Origin: CAZDVQ01 sp964508975
Lineage (GTDB): Bacteria > Bacteroidota > Bacteroidia > Chitinophagales > Saprospiraceae
Direction: 5' to 3'
Assembly (NCBI GenBank): GCA_964508975.1
Contig: CAZDVQ010000023.1
Span: 1 to 59,347, forward strand
Length of the DNA: 59,347 nt
Below, one piece after another: positions 16,669-24,215 of the stretch. The position numbers and the translations under genes were made by a program. How positions within the stretch are numbered: the first letter of the stretch is position 1; each line of letters begins with the position of its first letter. A model generated the notes under the pieces. That model had not been told where the DNA came from, did no database searches, and saw only the letters and a list, made by a program, of their open reading frames with translations.

Positions 16669-16710
16669 AAACGGGCTTGTCGGTGTAAAACTGGCAAGCC
16701 CGTTTCTTTG
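16669..16710 (+). terminator. Rho-independent terminator after the zinc-ribbon gene
   Basis: Perfect 11-bp arms AAACGGGCTTG (16669-16679) and CAAGCCCGTTT (16695-16705) with a 15-nt loop and T-rich tail. Confidence 0.9.
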
Positions 16711-16770
16711 CGTTTTTTGAGATTTGGGGGATTTGCGTTTTTCGGATTTGGGCACCACCTTTTGTATTAA

Positions 16771-16789
16771 TTCAGCTATAAGAGCTGAA
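16771..16789. repeat. Small inverted repeat upstream of the Rpn gene
   Basis: TTCAGCT/AGCTGAA with a 5-nt spacer. A nearby direct repeat AATATAGTAT occurs at about 16789 and again about 60 bp later (CAATATAGTATC). The region is AT-rich and otherwise empty up to the promoter. Confidence 0.5.
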
Positions 16790-16902
16790 ATATAGTATAA
16801 TTAATTTGTGGTAAAGTCTGTAAATTATTGAAAATGAATGCTTAGCACAATATAGTATCTCAAATGTAATATCTTATTCCAAACGGTATCGTTGCGGCTA
16901 CA

Positions 16903-16910
16903 TATCTTTG
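16903..16910 (+). promoter_or_regulatory. Putative -7 element of the Rpn gene
   Basis: TATCTTTG matches TAnnTTTG and lies 11 bp before the ATG at 16922. Its position argues against the in-frame TTG at 16892 as start. Confidence 0.45.
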
Positions 16911-16921
16911 CCCACCACCAC

Positions 16922-17953
16922 ATGCACACATCGTTTTACCTTCTAAATGATACCGCTGTGGATATTAATTTAAACGACTTCAAGCATCACCCGCACGATG
17001 CTATGTTCAAGGCAAGCTTCCAACGCAAGGACCTAGTGCAGGGTTTCCTACGCACCGTGCTGCCACAAAACCTACTCGAACAACTATACCTCGACGACAT
17101 GGCGCTGGACAACAACAGCTATGTAGACGAGCGCCTGAAACAAACCTTCAGCGATGTAGTTTGGACTATACCATATGCCCAAGGCTCGGTCGATGCCGTG
17201 TTCCTGTTCGAGCATAAACGCAAGCGCGACAAGTATGCTCTATTCCAGATGTTGCAATACATGTGTTCTATTTGGAAACAAGATGTGGATAGCAAAAAAC
17301 AACTCAGACCTCTGGTTCCCATACTGGTTTATCAAGGCAAAAGCCTATGGGAGCCAGGTGCTTTTGGTAAAATGTTTAGCCAGAAAAAATCGGTGATGAA
17401 ACAATTTGTCCCGAATTTTAATTATATCTTTGTTGACCTTCAACGCTTGTCGTTGGAAAAGCTAGCGCAGCAGCTTGACAAGGTGCCATATCTAGGCTTG
17501 TTGCTCATGGCGAAGGTTGATGAGCCCAACCTTGTTGATATCATGGTAGATGCTTGGAACCAGCTGGAAGACGCTTCCTACAGTTTCGACGCGAATTACC
17601 ACAAGCAGTGGTTAACCTACATGTTCTACAACGCAAAACAAGAACCCCAGTATGTTTACAATGCCTTTTACCAAAAACTAAAGGATGAAAAAATGAGAAC
17701 GAAAGTCAAGTCAACTGCTGAACAACTCATTGATATGGGTATAGAGCAAGGTCGCAGCCTTGGCCTTAATGAAGGCATTGAACAAGGCATTGACTTAGGT
17801 ATTGAGCAAGGCATTGAGCAAGGCCAATATATAGCCAACTTGAAAATTGTTCAGAAAATGCAAGAACGCGGCCTAAGCCTTGATGAAATTGTGGAACTCA
17901 CCAGTTTGCCATTTGAAACAGTTGAAAGCCTGTTGAAAGCGATTGAGGAATAG
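16922..17953 (+). CDS. Rpn-family recombination-promoting nuclease / putative transposase
   Basis: A 343-residue PD-(D/E)XK-type nuclease of the RpnA/Transposase_31 family. The N-terminal part has the family hallmark HDAMFKASFQRKDLVQGFL, then DVVWTIPY, SVDAVFLFEHKRKRD (the core catalytic D and E-x-K) and YALFQMLQYMCSIW. The C-terminal tail has a repeated GIEQGIDLGIEQG segment (about 280-307), typical of Rpn proteins and known to vary in length. E. coli RpnA promotes RecA-independent recombination, so DNA nicking is expected. The start ATG at 16922 lies just after a TATCTTTG promoter element. It stands alone between a terminator and a repeat-rich spacer, as expected for a horizontally spread gene. 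Confidence 0.88.
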   Translation: MHTSFYLLNDTAVDINLNDFKHHPHDAMFKASFQRKDLVQGFLRTVLPQNLLEQLYLDDMALDNNSYVDERLKQTFSDVVWTIPYAQGSVDAVFLFEHKRKRDKYALFQMLQYMCSIWKQDVDSKKQLRPLVPILVYQGKSLWEPGAFGKMFSQKKSVMKQFVPNFNYIFVDLQRLSLEKLAQQLDKVPYLGLLLMAKVDEPNLVDIMVDAWNQLEDASYSFDANYHKQWLTYMFYNAKQEPQYVYNAFYQKLKDEKMRTKVKSTAEQLIDMGIEQGRSLGLNEGIEQGIDLGIEQGIEQGQYIANLKIVQKMQERGLSLDEIVELTSLPFETVESLLKAIEE

Positions 17954-18034
17954 GTAGGTGTTATTTTTGGTGGGAGTCGGTAATGTGGCTCGGTTGCGGG
18001 GGATCACAATGTGATGATACGAAGATTAGCGGAT

Positions 18035-18060
18035 GTAGGGGCGCACCTACGTGTGCGCCC
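18035..18060. repeat. GGGGCGCACC...GTGTGCGCCC hairpin repeat, copy 1
   Basis: GTAGGGGCGCACCTACGTGTGCGCCC forms a tight hairpin around CTAC. It recurs at 34433, 42559 and 50369. In three of the four places a GC-rich copy follows after a CAGAACAC linker. Confidence 0.85.
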
Positions 18061-18087
18061 TAGATCATCGCAGGTCAGAACACGGCT

Positions 18088-18196
18088 CGGCCTAGCAGCC
18101 TGGAGGGCAGCCGCCTTGGCGGCTGGTGCGCAGCACCGAGGCGAATAGCCGAGCCCGGAAGGGTGCGCCGCCGCAACGCGGCGGAGGCCCCAAAAA
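18088..18196 (+). repeat. GC-rich palindromic intergenic repeat, copy G
   Basis: CGGCCTAGCAGCCTGGAGGG to GGCGGAGGCCCCAAAAAA. Nearly identical to copy K; contains GGTGCGCAGCACC and GCCGCCGCAACGCGGCGG palindromes. Confidence 0.85.
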
Positions 18197-18300
18197 ATGG
18201 GTAAAAATGGGTGAGGGGGTTAAGATCGGTAAAAGGCTAAAATGGGTGAAAAGGGATATCCCCAAATTTTACCCCTTTACCAATTTTTACCATTAGGCTA
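18197..18300. repeat. AT-rich inverted array after copy G
   Basis: TGGGTAAAAATGGGTGAGGG on the left and TTTACCCCTTTACCAATTTTTACC on the right, an imperfect inverted repeat. The remainder of the spacer to 18500 is AT-rich and without a gene. Confidence 0.65.
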
Positions 18301-18508
18301 TTTTCGCCTATTTACCGCAAACCACTGCAAAATATTATTTTTAGCAGGGCCTTTTCATTGGAATTTAATGTGCTTGCAAAGTCCCTTGCCGAAATACTTT
18401 TTTAAAAATTGCTGTAAAACCTAAAGCCTTGCAAAACAATTGGTTAAAGCGGCCCAAGAACTTATATATTTTCTTCAACGTAAATTTTTTTTACGTTAAA
18501 CTTTAGCT

Positions 18509-18516
18509 TACCTTTG
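18509..18516 (+). promoter_or_regulatory. Putative -7 element of the ATP synthase operon
   Basis: TACCTTTG matches TAnnTTTG and lies 49 bp before the atpB start codon. The -33 region is a T-run rather than TTG. Confidence 0.5.
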
Positions 18517-18565
18517 CAGCGGTTTTCAGAAAGACTTAAGATTTAACGCACAAAAACCATTCGTT

Positions 18566-19954
18566 TTGAAGCGATTAGCAATTATAGCCCTGCTTATTTT
18601 AACTGCAGGCGCCAGAATCCAGGCCCAACATGGTGGCCACGGCACACATGCCGACAAAAAAGAACAGCACGGTGCTGAACATCACGGTGACCACGGCCCC
18701 AAAGGCGGTGAACATGGTCCAACAGGACATGATGGTCATGGCCCTGAAGCCCACGGCGACCATGCCGAGCACAAACCTGCTGGCCCGTTTGACCCAACCG
18801 ACGTGGTTATGCACCACATCTCGGATGCCAATGAATTCCATATCATCGGCGACCTTACCTTGCCTTTACCTTGTATCCTCTATTCATCGGATGCAGGTTT
18901 GACGACCTTCATGTCGTCGAAGTTTGAGCACGGCCACAAGGCGGTTAACGGTTATGTACTGGTTCACGGCGACGTGATGCGTGCTACCGGCTTACCGACC
19001 AATGAGGTGATTGCCTTGGACGAAATCCACGATGCTCATGGCCACGGTGGTCACGGCCCTAACTTTATCAAAACCGAGAAAGAAGTGGTTGACGGTAAAG
19101 AAGTTGAAGTACAATACGTGAGCAGCGGTGGTGCAATGTACAAACTAGAGCGTGCAGCCAGCTTGGATGGTGGTTTGCTTGGCGGTGGTTGGACATCATT
19201 CATCGACTTCTCGATTACCAAGAACGTTTTCACCATGTTGATGGCCTTCGTTATCATGGGTTTTGTGTTCTTCGGTATCTCACGCCGTTATAAAAACACC
19301 AACAACGGTACACCTAAAGGCGTACAATCATTGTTGGAGCCGGTGTTCGTTTTCATGCGCGACGAAGTAATCAAGCCATCTATTGGTCCACGTTATGAGC
19401 GCTACATGCCATTCTTGATGTCGGTATTCTTCTTCATCTTGATCAATAACCTATTTGGTTTGATTCCGTTTTTCCCAGGTTCATCGAACGTGACGGGAAG
19501 CGTGAGCGTAACCTTGGGTATGGCTTTCTTTGTATTCTTGATTGTGAACTTTAGCGGCAACAAACATTACTGGCAGCACATTTTCTGGATGCCAGATGTA
19601 CCTGTTTTCGTGAAAATATTGCTTTTGCCAATCGAGTTGATTGGTATATTCATCAAGCCATTCACCTTGTTGATTCGTTTGTTTGCCAACATCACGGCAG
19701 GCCACATCGTAATCTTGAGCTTGGTGAGCTTGGTATTCGTATTTGGTAACTTGGGTGAGAGTACCGTGGGTGGTGCTGCCGGCGGTGTAATTGCAACGGT
19801 GTTCGTGTTTATCATGAACTTGTTGGAATTGTTGGTAGCCTTCTTGCAAGCTTTCATCTTTACCTTGTTGAGCTCCTTGTACATCGGTTCGGCTGTTGAA
19901 GAACACCACCACGATGAGCACGAGCACGAGCATGCTGCGGAGCATGCCCACTAG
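18566..19954 (+). CDS. atpB: F0F1 ATP synthase subunit a with His-rich termini
   Basis: Integral membrane subunit a, which forms the proton half-channels against the c-ring. The C-terminal part (about 215-445) has the usual helices, with the essential arginine in LIRLFANITAGH (about residue 371). The protein is long (462 residues) because of a cleavable signal peptide (ending RIQAQ, residue 20) and a periplasmic N-terminal domain seen in Bacteroidota. Residues 21-72 contain about 13 histidines among Gly, Asp and Glu, and the last 18 residues contain eight. The start is TTG: no ATG gives a signal peptide. First gene of the cluster, behind a TACCTTTG promoter. The usual preceding atpI-like genes are absent here. 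Confidence 0.92.
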   Translation: MKRLAIIALLILTAGARIQAQHGGHGTHADKKEQHGAEHHGDHGPKGGEHGPTGHDGHGPEAHGDHAEHKPAGPFDPTDVVMHHISDANEFHIIGDLTLPLPCILYSSDAGLTTFMSSKFEHGHKAVNGYVLVHGDVMRATGLPTNEVIALDEIHDAHGHGGHGPNFIKTEKEVVDGKEVEVQYVSSGGAMYKLERAASLDGGLLGGGWTSFIDFSITKNVFTMLMAFVIMGFVFFGISRRYKNTNNGTPKGVQSLLEPVFVFMRDEVIKPSIGPRYERYMPFLMSVFFFILINNLFGLIPFFPGSSNVTGSVSVTLGMAFFVFLIVNFSGNKHYWQHIFWMPDVPVFVKILLLPIELIGIFIKPFTLLIRLFANITAGHIVILSLVSLVFVFGNLGESTVGGAAGGVIATVFVFIMNLLELLVAFLQAFIFTLLSSLYIGSAVEEHHHDEHEHEHAAEHAH

Positions 19955-19990
19955 TAAGTATTTATTTAATCACCATACAAACTATTAATT

Positions 19991-20191
19991 ATGGTTGTTT
20001 CTGCAATTGGTGCTGGTTTAGCCGTTATCGGTGCTGGCATTGGTATTGGTCAAATTGGTGGCCGTGCCATGGACGCTATCGCTCGTCAGCCTGAGGCTGC
20101 TGGTACTATCCGTACAAGCATGATCATCGCTGCTGCTCTTGTTGAAGGTGCTGCGCTCTTCGCGATCGTAGTAGCTATCATTGCCAAGTAA
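19991..20191 (+). CDS. atpE: F0F1 ATP synthase subunit c
   Basis: A 66-residue hairpin of two membrane helices that forms the rotor ring. The polar loop RQPEA (32-36) contacts the F1 stalk and the ion-binding carboxylate is E52 in LVEGAALFAIV. The residue where sodium-type c subunits place glutamine in helix 1 appears to be hydrophobic (I19), and Ser/Thr does not follow E52, so proton coupling is inferred. The Gly-rich helix 1 is typical. It is 36 bp after atpB and is followed by a terminator-like hairpin before atpF. Confidence 0.95.
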   Translation: MVVSAIGAGLAVIGAGIGIGQIGGRAMDAIARQPEAAGTIRTSMIIAAALVEGAALFAIVVAIIAK

Positions 20192-20204
20192 GCATTAGCC
20201 CTTT

Positions 20205-20246
20205 AAGTCTTGCCGGACGACGATTGGTCTTACGGCAAGGCTTTTT
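20205..20246 (+). terminator. Terminator-like hairpin between atpE and atpF
   Basis: AGTCTTGCCG (20206-20215) pairs with CGGCAAGGCT (20233-20242), 10 bp with one G-U, followed by TTTTT. Its site after the high-copy c subunit suggests partial termination or mRNA 3'-end protection. Confidence 0.75.
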
Positions 20247-20293
20247 CTAGAATTCCCCTTTAACTTTTGGATACATTATAATCGTTGAAACCT

Positions 20294-20806
20294 ATGCTTT
20301 TTCTAGCTAACCTCAACCCGCTTTTACCTGATTTCGGTCTGTTTTTCTGGACCGTATTGATTTTCTTGCTCGTTTGGTTCGTCATCGGTAAGTTTGCATT
20401 CAAACCGATTGCACAAGCTTTGCGCGAGCGTGAAAAGTCAATCGAGGATTCATTGCATGCCGCAGAACGTGCCCGTCAGGACATGGCCAACTTGAAGGCT
20501 GAAAACGAGGAATTGCTCCGTCAAGCCCGTGAAGAACGTACAGAAATGTTGCGTGAAGCTAAGGTGATGGGTGAAAACATCGTTGCTGAAGCCCGTGCTA
20601 AAGCCGACGAGGAATACCGCCGCAAGGTAGATAGCGCCCTCGCTGAAATTAAAAACCGCGAGAAAGAGATGATTATCAACGTGAAAAACGAAGCTGGTAA
20701 AATGGCTTTGGATATCGCGGGCAAAATCATCCGCAAAGAACTTGCAGGTAATGCCGAGCAAGAAGCTTTCGCTACCAAGTTGGTAGGCGAAATCAAAATG
20801 AACTAA
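20294..20806 (+). CDS. atpF: F0F1 ATP synthase subunit b
   Basis: Peripheral stalk subunit: one N-terminal membrane helix (about 13-36, LFFWTVLIFLLVWFVIG) followed by a long charged coiled coil to about residue 150. It holds the F1 alpha3beta3 head still against subunit a. Length of 170 residues is usual. An in-frame TTG 9 bp upstream (20285) could start a 173-residue form; the ATG is preferred. It opens the second block of the cluster (F-H-A) behind a hairpin. Confidence 0.93.
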   Translation: MLFLANLNPLLPDFGLFFWTVLIFLLVWFVIGKFAFKPIAQALREREKSIEDSLHAAERARQDMANLKAENEELLRQAREERTEMLREAKVMGENIVAEARAKADEEYRRKVDSALAEIKNREKEMIINVKNEAGKMALDIAGKIIRKELAGNAEQEAFATKLVGEIKMN

Positions 20807-20844
20807 TTTCACCTGCAAAGGGAAACCTATAACTCGAAACTGCC

Positions 20845-21408
20845 ATGTCAGTAGCCAGTAGAATAGCCGACCGTTATGCCAAGTCATTGTTTGACCTCGC
20901 CCTGGAAAGGAACGCGGTTGAGGAAGTGAACAACAGCATGACTTTATTCCTAGAAGTGGCCAAGAACGACGAGTTCAAGGCTGTACTTCGTAGCCCGATT
21001 ATTGCTCACGACAAGAAAGAGAAAATCTTGCGTGCTGTGTTCGGTGATAAACTCGACAAGATTTCAGATGCATTCATCCACTTGATTGCCGACAAAGGCC
21101 GCGAAGCGTACTTGGTTGACATCGCGAAGTCTTACCGTGCTACATACAACAAGTACATGCACATTTCTACCGTGAAGGTAGTCACCGCTGCTGATTATAG
21201 CCAAGCTGCTATCGACCAAATTATTGCCAAGTTGAAGGCTGCCGGCCAAATTGAAGAAAACACTATCGTAGAAGTAAAAGTTGACCCCGAGTTGGTTGGT
21301 GGCTTCGTACTCCGCTTCGACGATAAATTATACGACGCCAGCGTAGCACACCAGCTTGACTTGCTGGAGCGTCGTTTCTCTGAAAATGTTTACATGAAAC
21401 AATTCTGA
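20845..21408 (+). CDS. atpH: F0F1 ATP synthase subunit delta
   Basis: OSCP/delta subunit (187 residues) linking the b stalk to the top of F1. The N-terminal helical bundle begins SRIADRYAKSLFDLALE (about 5-21), typical of the family, and the C-terminal signature GGFVLRFDDKLYDAS is at about 152-166. It lies 38 bp after atpF and 40 bp before atpA. Confidence 0.93.
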   Translation: MSVASRIADRYAKSLFDLALERNAVEEVNNSMTLFLEVAKNDEFKAVLRSPIIAHDKKEKILRAVFGDKLDKISDAFIHLIADKGREAYLVDIAKSYRATYNKYMHISTVKVVTAADYSQAAIDQIIAKLKAAGQIEENTIVEVKVDPELVGGFVLRFDDKLYDASVAHQLDLLERRFSENVYMKQF

Positions 21409-21448
21409 TCATCTGATCCGTTTGCTTACCGAATAAATTTTTTAAACA

Positions 21449-23032
21449 ATGGTTGACGTAAAACCCGATGAAATCTCAGCAATCCTAAAGCAGCAGTTGT
21501 CTGGCTTTAGTTCTGCTAGTGAACTTGAAGAGGTAGGTACCGTACTACAAGTAGGTGATGGTATCGCCCGTGTTTATGGCCTCACAAAAGTACTCGCCGG
21601 TGAGTTGGTTGAGTTCACTAATGGCGTACAGGCTATCACACTTAACTTGGAAGAAGACAACGTGGGTATCGTACTCATGGGTTCTTCTGACGAAATTAAA
21701 GAAGGTGACACCGTTCGCCGTACCGGTAAAATCGCCTCTATCAATGTAGGTGAAGGTATGGTTGGTCGCGTGGTAAACCCACTTGGACAACCTATCGACG
21801 GTAAAGGCCCTATCCAAGGTACTACCTATTCTATGCCTATCGAGCGTAAAGCTCCGGGTGTAATCTTCCGTCAACCGGTAACAGAACCACTCCAAACTGG
21901 TATCAAAGCGATCGACGCAATGATTCCTGTAGGTCGTGGCCAACGTGAGTTGATCATCGGTGACCGTCAAACAGGTAAGACTGCCATTGCACTTGACACC
22001 ATCATCAACCAGAAGGAATTCTACGACCGTGGTGAGCCTGTGTTCTGTATCTACGTGGCAACTGGCCAAAAAGCATCAACCGTAGCTCAAGTGGCAAAAA
22101 CCCTTGAAGACAACGGCGCTATGGCTTACACTGTAATCGTAGCTGCATCGGCTTCTGACCCTGCACCATTCCAGTTCTACGCTCCATTCGCCGGTGCTGC
22201 TATCGGTGAATTCTTCCGTGATACCGGTCGCCCAGCTTTGGTTGTTTATGATGACCTTTCTAAACAAGCTGTTGCTTACCGCGAAGTATCGCTTTTGCTC
22301 CGCCGCCCACCAGGACGCGAAGCTTACCCTGGCGACGTATTCTACCTCCACAGCCGTTTGTTGGAACGTGCTGCGAAGATTATCGCCAACGACGAAATCG
22401 CACGCCAGATGAACGACTTGCCAGAGTCTTTGAAAGCTGCTGGTATCGTTAAAGGTGGTGGTTCTTTGACCGCTTTGCCTATCATCGAAACTCAAGCTGG
22501 TGACGTTTCTGCGTATATCCCAACCAACGTAATCTCGATTACCGACGGCCAAATCTTCTTGGAATCTAACTTGTTCAACGCTGGTGTTCGCCCCGCGATC
22601 AACGTAGGTATTTCGGTATCACGTGTAGGTGGTAACGCTCAGATCAAGTCGATGAAAAAAGTATCTGGTACCTTGAAGTTGGACCAAGCGCAGTACCGTG
22701 AGTTGGAAGCTTTCTCTAAGTTCGGTTCTGACCTCGATGCTGCTACTAAAGCGGTACTCGACAAAGGTGCCCGCAACGTGGAAATCTTGAAACAACCACA
22801 GTTCTCTCCGCTTACCGTAGAAAAACAAGTGGCTATCATCTACCTCGGTACCGAAGGTATCCTCCGCGATGTTGCCGTTGATAAAGTACGCGAGTTCGAG
22901 AAAATTTTCTTGATCGAGATGGAAAACGAGTTGCCTAACGTATTGGCTAATTTCAAAGCAGGTAAACTTGAGAAAGAAGACCTCGCTTCAATGAAAGCTT
23001 TAGCGCTTCAGCTTGTTCCTCAATTTGCTTAG
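21449..23032 (+). CDS. atpA: F0F1 ATP synthase subunit alpha
   Basis: A 527-residue non-catalytic nucleotide-binding subunit of the F1 head. The P-loop GDRQTGKTA is near residue 171, the family signature PAINVGISVSRVGG lies around residue 380 and the N-terminal beta-barrel is intact. Strong codon bias (GGT, GAA, AAC) points to high expression. It is followed by a hairpin and then atpG. Confidence 0.97.
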   Translation: MVDVKPDEISAILKQQLSGFSSASELEEVGTVLQVGDGIARVYGLTKVLAGELVEFTNGVQAITLNLEEDNVGIVLMGSSDEIKEGDTVRRTGKIASINVGEGMVGRVVNPLGQPIDGKGPIQGTTYSMPIERKAPGVIFRQPVTEPLQTGIKAIDAMIPVGRGQRELIIGDRQTGKTAIALDTIINQKEFYDRGEPVFCIYVATGQKASTVAQVAKTLEDNGAMAYTVIVAASASDPAPFQFYAPFAGAAIGEFFRDTGRPALVVYDDLSKQAVAYREVSLLLRRPPGREAYPGDVFYLHSRLLERAAKIIANDEIARQMNDLPESLKAAGIVKGGGSLTALPIIETQAGDVSAYIPTNVISITDGQIFLESNLFNAGVRPAINVGISVSRVGGNAQIKSMKKVSGTLKLDQAQYRELEAFSKFGSDLDAATKAVLDKGARNVEILKQPQFSPLTVEKQVAIIYLGTEGILRDVAVDKVREFEKIFLIEMENELPNVLANFKAGKLEKEDLASMKALALQLVPQFA

Positions 23033-23049
23033 TCTATTCTAAAAACATA

Positions 23050-23077
23050 AAACCCCTTGGCTTTTGCCGAGGGGTTT
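23050..23077 (+). terminator. Terminator-like hairpin between atpA and atpG
   Basis: AAACCCCTTGGC and GCCGAGGGGTTT pair over 12 bp (one G-U) around a TTTT loop. The T-run after it is only three long, so it is more likely to attenuate or protect an mRNA end than to stop all transcription. Confidence 0.65.
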
Positions 23078-23107
23078 ATCTAACAGCCGGAAAGAAATTT
23101 TCATCCC

Positions 23108-24013
23108 ATGGCAAACTTAAAAGAAGTACGCGAACGCATTACCTCGGTTATCTCTACCCAGCAGATTACCAAGGCCATGAAAATGGTCTCGGCTGCCAAG
23201 TTGCGCAAAGCGCAAGGGGCTATCCAACAAATGCGCCCTTATTCTATCAAGTTGAACGAGATGTTGTCAAACATCCTTTCTAACCTTGATGGCGATGCCG
23301 AAACTACCTTTGGCCAAGCCCGCCCCGTGAATAAGGCTTGTGTTGTTGTCGTAACCTCTAACCGTGGTCTTTGTGGTGGCTTTAACTCAAGCATCATCAA
23401 GGCTGCTGCGGCTCATATCGATGAGCGTTACGCCAGCTTGCGCGAGAAAAACAACCTCAGCATTATCTGTATCGGCCGTAAAGGTTTCGACTTTTTCCGT
23501 AAGCGTTATGCCGATTGCAACATCATCGACCAATACGTCAACCTGTTCGATGATTTAAGCTTCGACAATACCGTGAAGGTTCCTCAAATGCTGATGGAAG
23601 CTTTCCAATCAGGCCAATACGATTCAGTTGAAATCGTTTACGCCCGCTTCCGCAACGCTGCAATGCAAGATTATATCGTTGAGCCTTTCTTGCCAGTAGC
23701 CAAATCTGCTGATACTAAATCAAAAGATAAATCTGCGGCTCCCGCCATGAAAGTTGATTTTATTTTCGAGCCTGGCAAAAAACAGCTCTTGAATCACCTC
23801 GTGCCTAGCATCCTCCAAACGCAGTTCCAAAAGACTTTGTTGGATACACACGCATCTGAACACGGTGCTCGTATGACTGCTATGGACGCCGCTACCAACA
23901 ACGCGGAAGATTTGCTCAAAGAATTGAAAATCTCCTACAACAAAGCGCGCCAAGAAGCGATTACGAAAGAACTTTCTGAAATCGTGGGTGGTGTTGCCGC
24001 TTTGGAAGGCTAG
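23108..24013 (+). CDS. atpG: F0F1 ATP synthase subunit gamma
   Basis: Central rotor shaft of F1 (301 residues). The N-terminal helix has ITSVISTQQITKAMKMVSAA and the C-terminal helix TAMDAATNNAEDLL, both diagnostic. A short low-complexity insert, TKSKDKSAAPAMK at about 204-218, is not in the E. coli protein. It ends the cluster; atpD (beta) and atpC (epsilon) are not here, as is common in Bacteroidota where they form a separate operon. Confidence 0.95.
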   Translation: MANLKEVRERITSVISTQQITKAMKMVSAAKLRKAQGAIQQMRPYSIKLNEMLSNILSNLDGDAETTFGQARPVNKACVVVVTSNRGLCGGFNSSIIKAAAAHIDERYASLREKNNLSIICIGRKGFDFFRKRYADCNIIDQYVNLFDDLSFDNTVKVPQMLMEAFQSGQYDSVEIVYARFRNAAMQDYIVEPFLPVAKSADTKSKDKSAAPAMKVDFIFEPGKKQLLNHLVPSILQTQFQKTLLDTHASEHGARMTAMDAATNNAEDLLKELKISYNKARQEAITKELSEIVGGVAALEG

Positions 24014-24035
24014 ATTAGCTGATATTCCACAAAAA

Positions 24036-24074
24036 AAGTCCCCAAACTTGCTTAGCAGGTTTGGGGACTTTTTT
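24036..24074 (+). terminator. Rho-independent terminator of the ATP synthase operon
   Basis: AAGTCCCCAAAC and GTTTGGGGACTT (12-bp perfect stem), 11-nt loop, followed by TTTT and preceded by A-run. It marks the left edge of the AT-rich island. Confidence 0.92.
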
Positions 24075-24215
24075 GTGTGGGGGGAGTATAAAATACATTG
24101 TTAAGTAATTTCAAGGAAAAAAAAATGGTTTTTACGTTTTTTTGATTTTTTATGGACGCGGATATTTTTTTTTTTTGTTCTTTTGTTTTATAAATCACAA
24201 AATTTACTTAATAAT

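Noticed and set aside
16892..16921. TTG start extending the Rpn protein by ten residues
   Set aside because: The putative -7 promoter element lies downstream of that TTG, and the extension is not typical of the family.
18242..18424. 60-codon ORF before atpB
   Set aside because: Lies in the AT-rich repeat-derived spacer; no start signal or similarity.
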